From: DASVBE01 sp036375995
GTDB taxonomy: Bacteria > Actinomycetota > Actinomycetes > Streptosporangiales > Streptosporangiaceae
Direction: 5' to 3'
Length of the DNA: 57,767 nt
Assembly: GCA_036375995.1 (NCBI GenBank)
Contig: DASVBE010000372.1
Span: forward strand, 1-57,767
In this document: positions 32,082 through 45,750 of the stretch, piece after piece
Numbering within the stretch: the first letter of the stretch is position 1
Layout of the letters: every line of letters starts with the position of its first letter
Notes under the pieces: generated by a model
Databases searched by the model: none
What the model was told of the DNA's origin: nothing
The model's input: only the letters and a program-made list of their open reading frames with translations
Program-made: the position numbers and the translations under genes

Positions 32082-32590
32082 GAGGTGCGCGGGATGAGGT
32101 CGATCACGGCGGCGTTTCCCGGGCCCGCCGCCAGAAGGTTGACCACCGGGGTCAGCCACCCGCACCCGGTAAACGGCGGCCGGTCGTAACGTCCGGCCAG
32201 CCGGCCGCCCTGCTCCAGCCGGAAGCCAGGCCGCGAGCGCAGCGGCACGACGGCGCTTGCGGCGGTCCGGCACGCATCGCCGCTGGTCAGCGGCCACCCT
32301 GCGGCACGGGCGGAAGTGATGGTGGCGTCGACCGTGACCGTCGCGGACAGCTGGCCGTCCGGGCCGATCTGGCCGGTGACCGGGGATCCGGGCACGATCT
32401 GGACGGTGGCCCGGACGATGCGGACGCCGAGTATCCCGCGGCTGATACTGGACGGGCGGAGGACAAGGTCGCCCGTAAAGGGACCAGGGCCCGGTTCCGC
32501 GTGGACGGCCAGCGAGCCGCTCAGCGGCACCCGCCAGGAATCCCGGCGGACGGTGAGGAACCCGCGAACCTCGTACGTGATCTCGCGCAT
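32036..32590 (-). CDS. uncharacterised beta-rich protein of a usually secreted actinobacterial family
   Basis: A 184-residue protein of alternating short strands: GPFTGDLVLRPSSISRGILG, VRIVRATVQIVPGSPVTGQI, CRTAASAVVPL, GGRLAGRYDRPPFTGCGWLTPVVNLLAAGPGN. I recognise this arrangement (GPxTG, a paired Cys and CG-LTP-LN-L-GPGN) from mycobacterial and nocardial secreted proteins of unknown function that may bind lipids. Those carry signal peptides, whereas this one starts MREITYEVRGF with none, so it may be cytosolic or missing its leader. Its two cysteines could form a disulfide. Confidence 0.7.
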   Translation of the reverse strand: MREITYEVRGFLTVRRDSWRVPLSGSLAVHAEPGPGPFTGDLVLRPSSISRGILGVRIVRATVQIVPGSPVTGQIGPDGQLSATVTVDATITSARAAGWPLTSGDACRTAASAVVPLRSRPGFRLEQGGRLAGRYDRPPFTGCGWLTPVVNLLAAGPGNAAVIDLIPRTSHAGSADPGSRPDAP

Positions 32591-32634
32591 CTACGGTGTC
32601 TTCCCTGCTAGCTAGGTGACCGGGGCGGGCGGGG

Positions 32635-38265
<5,631 letters not shown>

Positions 38266-38408
38266 CGGCTGAGCCTCCCGGGGTACTGACCGGCAAAAGG
38301 CGATGCTGGCCACCCCAGCCGCCTCACTCGCGTTCCTATCCTCCCGGTTGCCTGCTGGCGAACCAATGCAGGACAGGACGCATTCAGCCCCCGCCCGTTG
38401 TAGGAAAG

Positions 38409-38434
38409 CAACAAAAGCGGCCACCCGGGCGGCC
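38409..38434 (-). terminator. rho-independent terminator of the ctaE-qcrCAB operon
   Basis: On the minus strand GGCCGCCCGGGTGGCC forms an 8-bp stem with one wobble (38419-38434) and is followed by GCTTTTGTTGC. It lies about 115 nt after the qcrB stop. This is one of the few hairpins in the window with a real T-rich tail. Confidence 0.65.
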
Positions 38435-38549
38435 TTCTCCGCTACCCGCCGTTACCCGCCGTGGCCGGTCACGCAACAGGGCCCGGCAGCCCGCTCCCCG
38501 GCCGCCGGGCCCCGCGCTGAGAACCCTGTGCTGCAAACCCCCGACGGGA

Positions 38550-40229
38550 TCAGGACCCGTGCTGGTCGCCCTCCCCGGTATCGGGTCCCGTGCCCGCCGG
38601 CTCGCCACTGGTCACCGCGGCCGGGGCGTGATCCTCCCCGTGCCCGTTCCCATGACCGTTGCCGTGCGACGGCTCCAGCTCCACGCTCTCGGTGACGATG
38701 TTGTAGAGCCGGGCCCGGACCTTGCCCAGCGCGCCGCGCATCTGCGGGGCCGGCACGCCGTTCTCGTCCTCCTCGCCGGACGACGGCAGACCCGGCGGCT
38801 TCGACCGGAAAACCAGCGCGGCCCGCTTCTCCTCCGACACCGGGCGGGTCTCCTCGATGAACTCGCCGCTGGGCAGCTGCCGGATGATCCCGGTCTCCAC
38901 CCCGTGCTCGAGCAGGTGCGCGTCCTTGCGCTGCAGGCCCAGGCAGATCCGCTTGGTCAGGATGTAGGCCAGCACCGGGCCGACGAACATCATGACCTGG
39001 GCGATCCGCGTGGTCAGGTACAGCGAGATGTCGAAGTGCTCGGCGAGTAGGTCGTTAGCGCCCTCGGCCCACAGGATGCCGTAGAAGGTGACCACCGCGA
39101 TGCCCAGCGCGGTGCGCGTGGGCGCGTTCCGCGGCCGGTCGTTGACGTGGTGCTCCCGTCTGTCGCCGGTGATCCACTGCTCGATGAACGGCCAGAACGC
39201 GGCCCCGGTGAAGATCGCCCCCAGTGGCACCAGGGCAGGCAGGAACACGTTGAAGCTGAACGTGTGCCCGGCCACGTTCCACTCCCAGGGCACCATCACG
39301 CGCAGCGCGCCTTCGAGCATGCCCATGTAGAAGTCGGGCTGCGACCCGGCGGACATCGCGATCGTGGTGTAGGGCCCGTACAGCCAGACCGGGTTGATCT
39401 GTGCGAACGTCGCGGCCAGCGCCAGCGCGCCGAAGATGAAGAAGAAGAACGCGCCGGTCTTGGCCATGAAGTACGGGTACATCGGCGCGCCGATCACATT
39501 CCGGTCGGTGCGGCCCGGGCCGGGCATCTGGGTGTGCTTCTGGTGGAACATGATGAACAGGTGCGCGGTGACCAGGGCCAGGATCAGCCCGGGGAGCAGC
39601 AGCACGTGCAGGATGTACAGCCGGGGGATGATGTCGTGCCCCGGGAACGGCCCGCCGAACAGGAAGTATGCCAGGTAGGTGCCGACCACCGGGATCGACT
39701 GCATGACGCCCTCGGTGATCCGCAGCCCGGCGCCGGACAGCAGGTCGTCCGGCAGTGAGTAGCCGAACAGGCCCTCGAGCAGGCCCAGGGTCAGCAGCGT
39801 GATGCCGATCAGCCAGTTGACCTCACGTGGCTTGCGGTACGCGCCGGTGAAGAAGATCCGCAGCATGTGCGCGAAGATCGCGGCCATGAACAGATCCGCG
39901 GCCCAGTGGTGGATCTGCCGCATGAGCAGCCCGCCGCGCACGTCGAAGCTGATGTTCAGGGTCGACGCGTAGGCCTCGGTCATCCGCACGCCGTGCAGCG
40001 GTACGTAGGAGCCGTGGTAGGTCACGTCGGTCATGCTCGGCTGGAACCAGAACGTCAGGACCGTTCCGGTGAGCAGCAGGATGATGAACGAATAGAGGGC
40101 GATCTCGCCGAGCAGGAACGTCCAGTGGTCGGGGAAGATCTTCCGGAAGAAGGTACGGAAGCCCTTCGCGCCGTGGAACCGGTCGTCCAGCCAGGTGCCG
40201 ACGCCTTCGAGGCCGCGTTCGATGCTCAT
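38550..40229 (-). CDS. qcrB: cytochrome bc1 complex cytochrome b subunit
   Basis: The 559-residue cytochrome b has eight or more membrane helices and haem ligands in MRQIHHWAADLFMAAIFAHMLRIFF and LYILHVLLLPGLILALVTAHLFIMFHQKH. The actinobacterial C-terminal extension ends in a disordered His/Gly-rich tail (GNGHGNGHGEDHAP). It oxidises menaquinol and passes electrons to the Rieske cluster and haems. It is the last gene of ctaE-qcrC-qcrA-qcrB, and the ATG is 3 nt beyond the qcrA stop. Confidence 0.96.
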   Translation of the reverse strand: MSIERGLEGVGTWLDDRFHGAKGFRTFFRKIFPDHWTFLLGEIALYSFIILLLTGTVLTFWFQPSMTDVTYHGSYVPLHGVRMTEAYASTLNISFDVRGGLLMRQIHHWAADLFMAAIFAHMLRIFFTGAYRKPREVNWLIGITLLTLGLLEGLFGYSLPDDLLSGAGLRITEGVMQSIPVVGTYLAYFLFGGPFPGHDIIPRLYILHVLLLPGLILALVTAHLFIMFHQKHTQMPGPGRTDRNVIGAPMYPYFMAKTGAFFFFIFGALALAATFAQINPVWLYGPYTTIAMSAGSQPDFYMGMLEGALRVMVPWEWNVAGHTFSFNVFLPALVPLGAIFTGAAFWPFIEQWITGDRREHHVNDRPRNAPTRTALGIAVVTFYGILWAEGANDLLAEHFDISLYLTTRIAQVMMFVGPVLAYILTKRICLGLQRKDAHLLEHGVETGIIRQLPSGEFIEETRPVSEEKRAALVFRSKPPGLPSSGEEDENGVPAPQMRGALGKVRARLYNIVTESVELEPSHGNGHGNGHGEDHAPAAVTSGEPAGTGPDTGEGDQHGS

Positions 40230-40232
40230 GGC

Positions 40233-41354
40233 CTACCCCCGCTCCCAGAAGCTGGGCCCCACCGGCTCGTGGAAATCACTCTGTGCCACCAGGTATCCCT
40301 CGGAATCGGTGGTGATCGGCAGCTGCGGCAGCGGCCGGGCCGCCGGGCCGAAGATGACCTTGGCGCCGCGCGGCGCGTCGAATGTGGACTGGTGGCACGG
40401 GCAGAGAATGTGGTGCGTGGTCTGCTCGTACAGCGCGGCCGGGCAGCCCAGGTGGGTGCAGATCTTGGAGTAGGCCACGGTCCCGTTCACCGTCCAGTTC
40501 ATCACCGTGGGCGCCTCCAGCTGCTCCGGGCGCAGCTTGATGAGCAGCACGGTGGCCTTGGCCAGCGCCTCCTGGTCCTCCAGGGTGCCCTCGGGGACGA
40601 CCGTGAGGATGCTGCCCGGGGTGCTGAAGTTGGCGGCCAGCACCGGCGCGCCGGTCACCGCCTGGACCAGCCGGGTGCCCTTCTTCCACGCGGTGTGCCG
40701 CAGGCTGGTGCCCGGCAGCGGGCCCATGTCGCGCAGCAGCACGATCGGCGCCACCGCGACCGGCACGGTCGCGGCGATCAGCGTGCGGCGCAGGATCGGC
40801 CGCTTGACGAACTGGCTGGCGTCCGCGCCTTCGGCGAACGTCTCCTTGAACGCGGCCCTGTCCTCCGGCGAGGACCGCAGCGGCTTGCGCGCCTCGGTCA
40901 GCTCGACCTCGGGCATCAGGTGCCGGACCCAGATCACCGCGCCGGCGCCCAGGGCCAGGAAGGTCACCGCCATCGACAGGCCGAGCGCGAGGTTGGAGTT
41001 CAGCACCGCGTTCAGCGAGTGCACTCCCAGCCCGATGTAGGCGGCGATGAACCCGAACCCGGCCAGCATGGCCAGGATGAAGCAGGACGCGACGATCTTC
41101 TCGGCCTTCTTGGCCTTGCCCAGGTCGTCCGGCTCGGACGGCAGTTCCCGGTCTGGCGCCTTCTCTTCGTCCTCCGGCCTGGCCAGCAGGGCCCTGGCCT
41201 GCGCGGGCGGCGGGGTGCCCACCACCCGGCGCGGTCCCTCGGGAGCCTCGTCCGGCGTGCTCCCCGCCGCCTGGCGCAGCTTCTCGGTCGCCTCCGCGGC
41301 CTCGGCGTGCCAGGCCGGCAGCTCCGGGCCCGCTGGTCCGTTGATCTCAGTCAT
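40233..41354 (-). CDS. qcrA: cytochrome bc1 complex Rieske iron-sulfur subunit
   Basis: The 373-residue product has a long acidic N-terminus, then three membrane helices (about 85-170, then one at about 215, as in actinobacterial QcrA), and a Rieske domain with CTHLGC and CPCHQS supplying two Cys and two His to the 2Fe-2S cluster. It moves electrons from menaquinol to QcrC. The ATG at 41354 overlaps the qcrC stop (ATGA), so translation is coupled. Confidence 0.95.
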   Translation of the reverse strand: MTEINGPAGPELPAWHAEAAEATEKLRQAAGSTPDEAPEGPRRVVGTPPPAQARALLARPEDEEKAPDRELPSEPDDLGKAKKAEKIVASCFILAMLAGFGFIAAYIGLGVHSLNAVLNSNLALGLSMAVTFLALGAGAVIWVRHLMPEVELTEARKPLRSSPEDRAAFKETFAEGADASQFVKRPILRRTLIAATVPVAVAPIVLLRDMGPLPGTSLRHTAWKKGTRLVQAVTGAPVLAANFSTPGSILTVVPEGTLEDQEALAKATVLLIKLRPEQLEAPTVMNWTVNGTVAYSKICTHLGCPAALYEQTTHHILCPCHQSTFDAPRGAKVIFGPAARPLPQLPITTDSEGYLVAQSDFHEPVGPSFWERG

Positions 41355-42169
41355 CGGGTCGTCTTTCCGTGCTGCTTCGCGGTAATCCACATGGCGGCCA
41401 GGACCATGGCGAACAGCAGGCCGAGGAACGCCACGAGACCCTCGGTGATCGGCCCGACGCGGCCCAGGCTGAAGCCGCCCGGGTTGGGCTCGCTGGTCTT
41501 CCCGGTCACGTACGCGATGATGTCCCGCTTGGACTGCGGGGTCAGCGTGGAGTCGCCGAAGTTCGGCATGGCCTCGGGCCCGGTCAGCATCGCCTCGTAG
41601 ATCTGGGTCGGCGTGGCCTGGTTCAGTGCGGGCGCGAACTTGCCGTAGGTCAGCGCGCCGCCCGCGCCGACGAAGTTGTGGCACGCGGCGCAGTTCGCGA
41701 TGAACAGCTCCTGGCCCCGGCCCACGTCCGCGCCGTTGGTGCTGACCTGCGCCGGGGTCGGGATGGCCGGGCCGCCGGCCAGCGACGCGATGTAGTCGGC
41801 CACGGCGCGGATGTTCTGCGGCTTGCCGTCGAAGTCCGGCGCCAGCGGCTTGCGCTGGTTCTCCGCCTGGTTCTGCTTGGCGGGCATCCGGCCGGTGCTG
41901 ACCTGGAAGTCAACCGCGGCCGCGCCGACGCCGATCAGGCTCGGCGCCAGCGAGGTGCCCTGCGCGTCCATCCCGTGGCAGCTCGCGCAGTTCCTCGCGA
42001 AAAGGTCAGCGCCCTTGGCGATCGACGCGGAGCTGGGGCCGGAGACCGGCGCCGCGGCCGCACCCGACCCGGTCAGGAACGCGTATCCGCCGCCGAGGGC
42101 GACGAGCATCAGCAGGACGACGGCGTAACCCGCGGCCGGGTGCCGTCGCCTGGCGGTGATCCAGCGCAC
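41351..42169 (-). CDS. qcrC: cytochrome bc1 complex di-haem cytochrome c subunit
   Basis: The 272-residue membrane-anchored protein has an N-terminal signal/anchor helix (YAVVLLMLVALGGGYAFL), two haem c motifs (CASCHG and CAACHN), and a C-terminal membrane helix (ITEGLVAFLGLLFAMVLAAMWI). Two haems replace the soluble cytochrome c of other bacteria and wire bc1 directly to CtaC. It sits between ctaE (17 nt upstream) and qcrA (4-nt overlap). Confidence 0.96.
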   Translation of the reverse strand: MRWITARRRHPAAGYAVVLLMLVALGGGYAFLTGSGAAAAPVSGPSSASIAKGADLFARNCASCHGMDAQGTSLAPSLIGVGAAAVDFQVSTGRMPAKQNQAENQRKPLAPDFDGKPQNIRAVADYIASLAGGPAIPTPAQVSTNGADVGRGQELFIANCAACHNFVGAGGALTYGKFAPALNQATPTQIYEAMLTGPEAMPNFGDSTLTPQSKRDIIAYVTGKTSEPNPGGFSLGRVGPITEGLVAFLGLLFAMVLAAMWITAKQHGKTTR

Positions 42170-42186
42170 TGGTCCTCAGCTTCCGG

Positions 42187-42831
42187 TCAGTGGATCAGGT
42201 AGATGGTCGTGAACAGGCCGATCCACACGACGTCCACGAAGTGCCAGTAGTAGGACACGACGATCGCGCTGACCTGCTGCTCGTGGGTGAACCGTTTAGC
42301 CGCGTAGGTGCGGGCGAGCAGGAAGATGAACGCGAACAGGCCGCCGGTCACGTGCAGCCCGTGGAACCCGGTGGTGAGGAAGAAAACCGACCCGTAGTTC
42401 GACGACTGAAGCGTGACACCGTCCCTGATCAGCGCGAGGTACTCGTAGCCCTGCCCGAGCACGAAGTACAGGCCCATCAGGAAGCTGAGCACGTACCACT
42501 CGCGCAGGCCCCACCGCGCCATGTTGAACACCGAGCCGGTCCGCCGGATCTGCCCGCGCTCCACCGCGAACACGCCGAGCTGGCACGTCACGCTGGACAG
42601 CAGCAGCACGGTCGTGTTGATCGAGGCCAGGGTCAGGTCGAGATGGGCCTGGGGCCAGGGCTGACCCAGGCCCTTGTCGACCGAGCGGATGGTGAAGTAC
42701 ATCGCGAACAGAGCCGCGAAGAACATCAGCTCCGAGGACAGCCAGATGATGGTCCCGACACTGACCAGATTGGGTCTGCTGGCCGTGGGCCGGCGGACCA
42801 CCTCAGTCGTTGCTTGCGCCACGTCGCTCAT
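42187..42831 (-). CDS. ctaE: cytochrome c oxidase subunit III
   Basis: The 214-residue polytopic protein includes GTIIWLSSELMFFAALFAMYF, LREWYVLSFLMGLYFVLGQ, FFLTTGFHGLHVTGG and YYWHFVDVVWIGLFTTIYL, the conserved helices of subunit III. It stabilises the oxygen channel of the aa3 oxidase. The ATG at 42831 begins MSDVAQATTEVVRRP; the gene opens the ctaE-qcrCAB operon. A perfect 17-bp dyad lies 30 nt upstream. Confidence 0.95.
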   Translation of the reverse strand: MSDVAQATTEVVRRPTASRPNLVSVGTIIWLSSELMFFAALFAMYFTIRSVDKGLGQPWPQAHLDLTLASINTTVLLLSSVTCQLGVFAVERGQIRRTGSVFNMARWGLREWYVLSFLMGLYFVLGQGYEYLALIRDGVTLQSSNYGSVFFLTTGFHGLHVTGGLFAFIFLLARTYAAKRFTHEQQVSAIVVSYYWHFVDVVWIGLFTTIYLIH

Positions 42832-42860
42832 TATTACGACACCGCGTAGGCCTTCGTGCC

Positions 42861-42877
42861 CCGACCCCCCGGGTCGG
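42861..42877. promoter_or_regulatory. perfect 17-bp dyad between ctaE and the receiver gene
   Basis: CCGACCC-ccc-GGGTCGG is a perfect inverted repeat in the 60-bp gap between the divergent ctaE operon and the receiver-like gene. It abuts TAGCAT (42878-42883), which is 8 nt from the ATG at 42892. A protein bound here could control both the respiratory operon and the receiver gene. Confidence 0.45.
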
Positions 42878-42891
42878 TAGCATCGTTTCCC

Positions 42892-43293
42892 ATGAAAGTC
42901 GTTGTCTTCAGCCACGACGCCGACGTGCGCAACCGCATCCGGCTGGCGATCGGCCGCCGTCCGGCCATGGACGTGCCGGAGGCCGAGATCGTCGAGGTGG
43001 CCACTGAGCCGGCTCTGTTCCGGTTGCTCGACAAGGGCGGAGCCGATGTCATGGTGCTCGACGGCGAGGCCCAGCCCGCCGGCGGCATGGGCATCTGCCG
43101 CCAGGCCAAGGACGAGATCTACAACTGCCCGCCGGTGCTGCTCATCATCGGCCGGGCCGACGACGGCTGGCTGGCCACGTGGTCCCGGGCGGACGCCGTC
43201 ATCAGCCACCCGATCGACCCGAAGGCGCTGGCCCAGGCTCTGGCCGGGCTGATGCGCGAGCGGGCCGCGGGCAGCGCCCCGGCCACCCGCTGA
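42892..43293 (+). CDS. degenerate receiver-domain (pseudo-response-regulator) protein
   Basis: The 133-residue product has the beta-alpha pattern of a receiver: KVVVFSHDADVRNRIRLAIG, ADVMVLDGEAQPAGG, PPVLLIIGRADDGW, ADAVISHPIDPKALAQAL. The beta-3 Asp is kept (VLDG), but the usual acidic pair is reduced (SHD), the beta-4 Thr/Ser is Gly and the beta-5 Lys is His, so phosphorylation-driven switching is unlikely. There is no output domain. The transcript is probably leaderless (TAGCAT, 8-nt gap). It lies 6 nt ahead of trpD and divergent from ctaE. Confidence 0.8.
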   Translation: MKVVVFSHDADVRNRIRLAIGRRPAMDVPEAEIVEVATEPALFRLLDKGGADVMVLDGEAQPAGGMGICRQAKDEIYNCPPVLLIIGRADDGWLATWSRADAVISHPIDPKALAQALAGLMRERAAGSAPATR

Positions 43294-43299
43294 CCCGCC

Positions 43300-44358
43300 G
43301 TGGACTCCCGGACCACTTGGCCGTCCCTGATCGGCGCGCTGATCAGGGGGGAAACCCTGTCCGCCGACGAGACGTCGTGGGCGATGGCCGAGATCATGGA
43401 GGGCGCGGCCACCCCGGTGCAGATCGCCGGGTTCGGCGTGGCGCTGCGGATCAAGGGCGAAACGCCGGGGGAGCTCGGCGGCCTGGCCCAGGCCATGCTG
43501 GACCGGGCGACCCCGCTGCGCCTGGACGGCCCGCTGACCGACCTCGTCGGCACCGGCGGCGACGGTGCCCGCACGGTGAACATCTCCACGATGGGCGCGA
43601 TCGTGGCCGCCGCGGCCGGGGCCCGGATGGCCAAGCACGGCAACCGGGCCGCCTCCTCCGCCAGCGGTGCCGCGGACGTGCTCGAGGCCCTCGGCGTGGC
43701 CATCGACCTGCCCCCGGCCGCGACTGAGCGGCTGATGGCCGAGACCGGCATCGTGTTCCTGTTCGCCCCGCTGTACCACCCGGCGCTGCGGCACACCGCC
43801 ACCGCCCGCCGCGAGCTGGCCGTGCCGACCGTGTTCAACTTCCTCGGCCCGGTGGCCAACCCGGCCCGGCCCGGCGCCCTGGCCGTCGGCGTGGCCGACC
43901 CGCGGATGGGCCCGGTGCTCGCCGGGGTGCTGGCCGGCCGCGGCAACAGCGCGCTGGTCTTCCACGGCGACGACGGCCTGGACGAGCTCACCACGACCAC
44001 GAAGTCCACGGTGTGGGTGGTGCACTCCGGCACGGTCAGCCAGACCAGCTTCGACCCGGCCGCCCTCGGCATCGCCCGGTCCCGCCCGGAGGACCTGCGC
44101 GGCGGCGACCCGGCGCACAACGCCGCGGTGGCCCGCGCGGTGCTGGCCGGCCAGCCAGGCCCGGTGCGGGACACCGTCCTGCTGAACGCGGCCGCGGCGC
44201 TGGCCGCCGGGGCCGGCGTGGCCGATCCCGGCCACCTCACCGGGGCCCTGGCGGACGGGTACGCCCGGGCCGCCGCCGCGGTCGACTCCGGTCAGGCGAG
44301 TGCCCTGCTGGACACCTGGGTGGCCGCCAGCCAGCGGCTCGCCGCGCAGCCTCGCTAG
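43300..44358 (+). CDS. trpD: anthranilate phosphoribosyltransferase
   Basis: The 352-residue enzyme has GTGGDGARTVNISTM for PRPP binding, AKHGNRAASSASGAADVLEALG for anthranilate and PRPP, and HPALRHTATARRELAVPTVFNFLGPVANP. It joins anthranilate to PRPP in tryptophan synthesis. It is isolated from other trp genes, as in mycobacteria, where trpD also neighbours ctaE. The GTG at 43300 lies 6 nt after the receiver-like gene, so the two are cotranscribed. Confidence 0.95.
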   Translation: MDSRTTWPSLIGALIRGETLSADETSWAMAEIMEGAATPVQIAGFGVALRIKGETPGELGGLAQAMLDRATPLRLDGPLTDLVGTGGDGARTVNISTMGAIVAAAAGARMAKHGNRAASSASGAADVLEALGVAIDLPPAATERLMAETGIVFLFAPLYHPALRHTATARRELAVPTVFNFLGPVANPARPGALAVGVADPRMGPVLAGVLAGRGNSALVFHGDDGLDELTTTTKSTVWVVHSGTVSQTSFDPAALGIARSRPEDLRGGDPAHNAAVARAVLAGQPGPVRDTVLLNAAAALAAGAGVADPGHLTGALADGYARAAAAVDSGQASALLDTWVAASQRLAAQPR

Positions 44359-44391
44359 CCCGCGGCCCAGCCCACCTGACTTAAGGATTAC

Positions 44392-44432
44392 GCCTGGCTG
44401 TGCCGCGGGCGCCGGGACCAGGCCAGCCAGGC
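44392..44432. terminator. bidirectional hairpin between trpD and the AsnC-type gene
   Basis: GCCTGGCTG (44392-44400) pairs with CAGCCAGGC (44424-44432); the loop contains a further GC-rich stretch. It lies between two convergent stop codons, where a shared terminator is expected. Confidence 0.5.
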
Positions 44433-44442
44433 CCGGTGCCGG

Positions 44443-44730
44443 TCAGGCGCCCTCGGTGAAGCCGAGTGCGAACGCGGCCTCCAGGTCGTGCCGGGAATAG
44501 GCACGAAACGCAATGTGCGTCTCGGTATGCGACACGCCGGGCACTTTATTCAGCTGGCCGGGAATGACATCGGCAAGAGTGTCGTGGGACCGGACGCGCA
44601 CTATCGCGACCAGATCGAATTCGCCGGTAACCGAGTAGACCTCGCTGACCCCGTCGATCTGCGCGATCGTTTCCGCGGTTTCCGGGATGCGCGCCACGTC
44701 TGCTTTCACCAGGACGATCGCGGTGACCAT
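44443..44730 (-). CDS. stand-alone Lrp/AsnC ligand-binding (RAM) domain protein
   Basis: A 95-residue protein made only of the RAM domain: MVTAIVLVKADVARIPETAETIAQIDGVSEVYSVTGEFDLVAIVRV, then LNKVPGVSHTETHIAFRAY. The HTH half of Lrp/AsnC regulators is absent. Such stand-alone proteins form rings that bind amino acids and may modify full-length Lrp proteins. Its proximity to trpD suggests, weakly, an amino-acid role. GGAGGGAG precedes the ATG. Confidence 0.88.
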   Translation of the reverse strand: MVTAIVLVKADVARIPETAETIAQIDGVSEVYSVTGEFDLVAIVRVRSHDTLADVIPGQLNKVPGVSHTETHIAFRAYSRHDLEAAFALGFTEGA

Positions 44731-44817
44731 GCGCGCTCCCTCCGTTCCGGGCGGCCCGTGCCGCGGGCGGCCCGTGCCTCCGGCCCGGGCCGCCGCCAGC
44801 GTACCGCTGCGCCCGGC

Positions 44818-45504
44818 CTAGGCCGCACTGTGCTCGCCGCCGAGTTCGGCGAGCGTCCGCACGCCGGCCAGGGCGAGCCGCCCGAGCAGACCGTGCAGCA
44901 CCTCCACGGTAGCCAGCGCGTCCGGCAGGGCCCGGTGGCAGGGCAGGGTGCGGGCCCGGAAGAACGCGGCCAGCGTGCCCAGCTTCCGGTCGGTGACCTC
45001 GCCCTCGCCGAGCACCAGGCGGGCCAGCGGGACGGTGTCCAGCACCGCGAAGTCCGGCCAGGCCAGACCGCACGCCGCGGCACCGGCCTGCAGGAACCCG
45101 ATGTCGAACGCGGCATGATGGGCGGCCAGGATGCTGCCCGCCGCGAAGTCGAGGAACCGGGGCATGACCGCGCCGATCGCCGGGGCGCGCCGGGCCATCG
45201 CGTCGGTGATCCCGGTCAGCGCGCTGATCTCGGCCGGGATCTCCGTACCGGGGTTGACCAGCGCAGAGAAGTGCGCGAGCACCCGGCCGCGGCGGACCCG
45301 GACCGCCCCGATGTCGGTGATGTGTGCCTCGCCCGGCTCCCAGCCGGTGGTCTCCACGTCGACGACGGTGAACTCCAGAGCGTCGATCAGCCCGGCCGGC
45401 GCGCCCGGCGTGATGATCGGCGCCGGCGGGCGCTCCGCGGTCTCCGGGGCCGCCGGGGCGGGCCGGATGGGCTCCGGGGCCGGCCAGATCAGCTCCGCAG
45501 CCAC
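44818..45504 (-). CDS. DEDDh 3'-5' exonuclease (DnaQ/epsilon-like)
   Basis: 228 residues: a Pro-rich N-terminal tail of about 40, then the exonuclease fold with ExoI TVVDVETTGWEPGEAHITDIGAV (Asp and Glu), ExoII LAAHHAAFDIGFL (Asp) and ExoIII CHRALPDALATVEVL (His and Asp). All four acidic residues and the His are present, so it should be active. It may act in repair or proofreading. In M. tuberculosis the equivalent position encodes a DnaQ-UvrC-like fusion (Rv2191); here no UvrC part is present. Confidence 0.88.
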   Translation of the reverse strand: MAAELIWPAPEPIRPAPAAPETAERPPAPIITPGAPAGLIDALEFTVVDVETTGWEPGEAHITDIGAVRVRRGRVLAHFSALVNPGTEIPAEISALTGITDAMARRAPAIGAVMPRFLDFAAGSILAAHHAAFDIGFLQAGAAACGLAWPDFAVLDTVPLARLVLGEGEVTDRKLGTLAAFFRARTLPCHRALPDALATVEVLHGLLGRLALAGVRTLAELGGEHSAA

Positions 45505-45691
45505 GGGCTGTTCTGCCAGGGAAGGGCGCCGTTGTCGGGTATCACGTATGTCACGTTAGGGCCCGGTGCTGACAGTACGGCCGGGAAGGGCGCCGACACG
45601 CGGGGTGAAATCCGCCGTAACAAACAATCACGATTCTGTTACCCGGCCTGATGGGCCGGGCCAAGAAGATGGCCCAGAGTTAGCGAAGTGG

Positions 45692-45721
45692 TTGAATCCA
45701 CTGCCTGAACTTCACTAGTGT
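45692..45721 (+). promoter_or_regulatory. sigma-70-type promoter candidate before the riboswitch
   Basis: TTGAAT (45692-45697) and TAGTGT (45716-45721) are separated by 18 nt, close to the actinomycete housekeeping pattern. The predicted transcript would start about 25 nt before the conserved riboswitch core. Confidence 0.4.
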
Positions 45722-45750
45722 CAGGCCCCGAGCCGGTCCGCTAACAGTCG

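Noticed and set aside
45617..45642. GTAACA...TGTTAC inverted repeat as an MtrA site
   Set aside because: Half-sites resemble MtrA motifs, but they are inverted and 14-16 nt apart instead of close direct repeats; kept only as a note in the intergenic entry.
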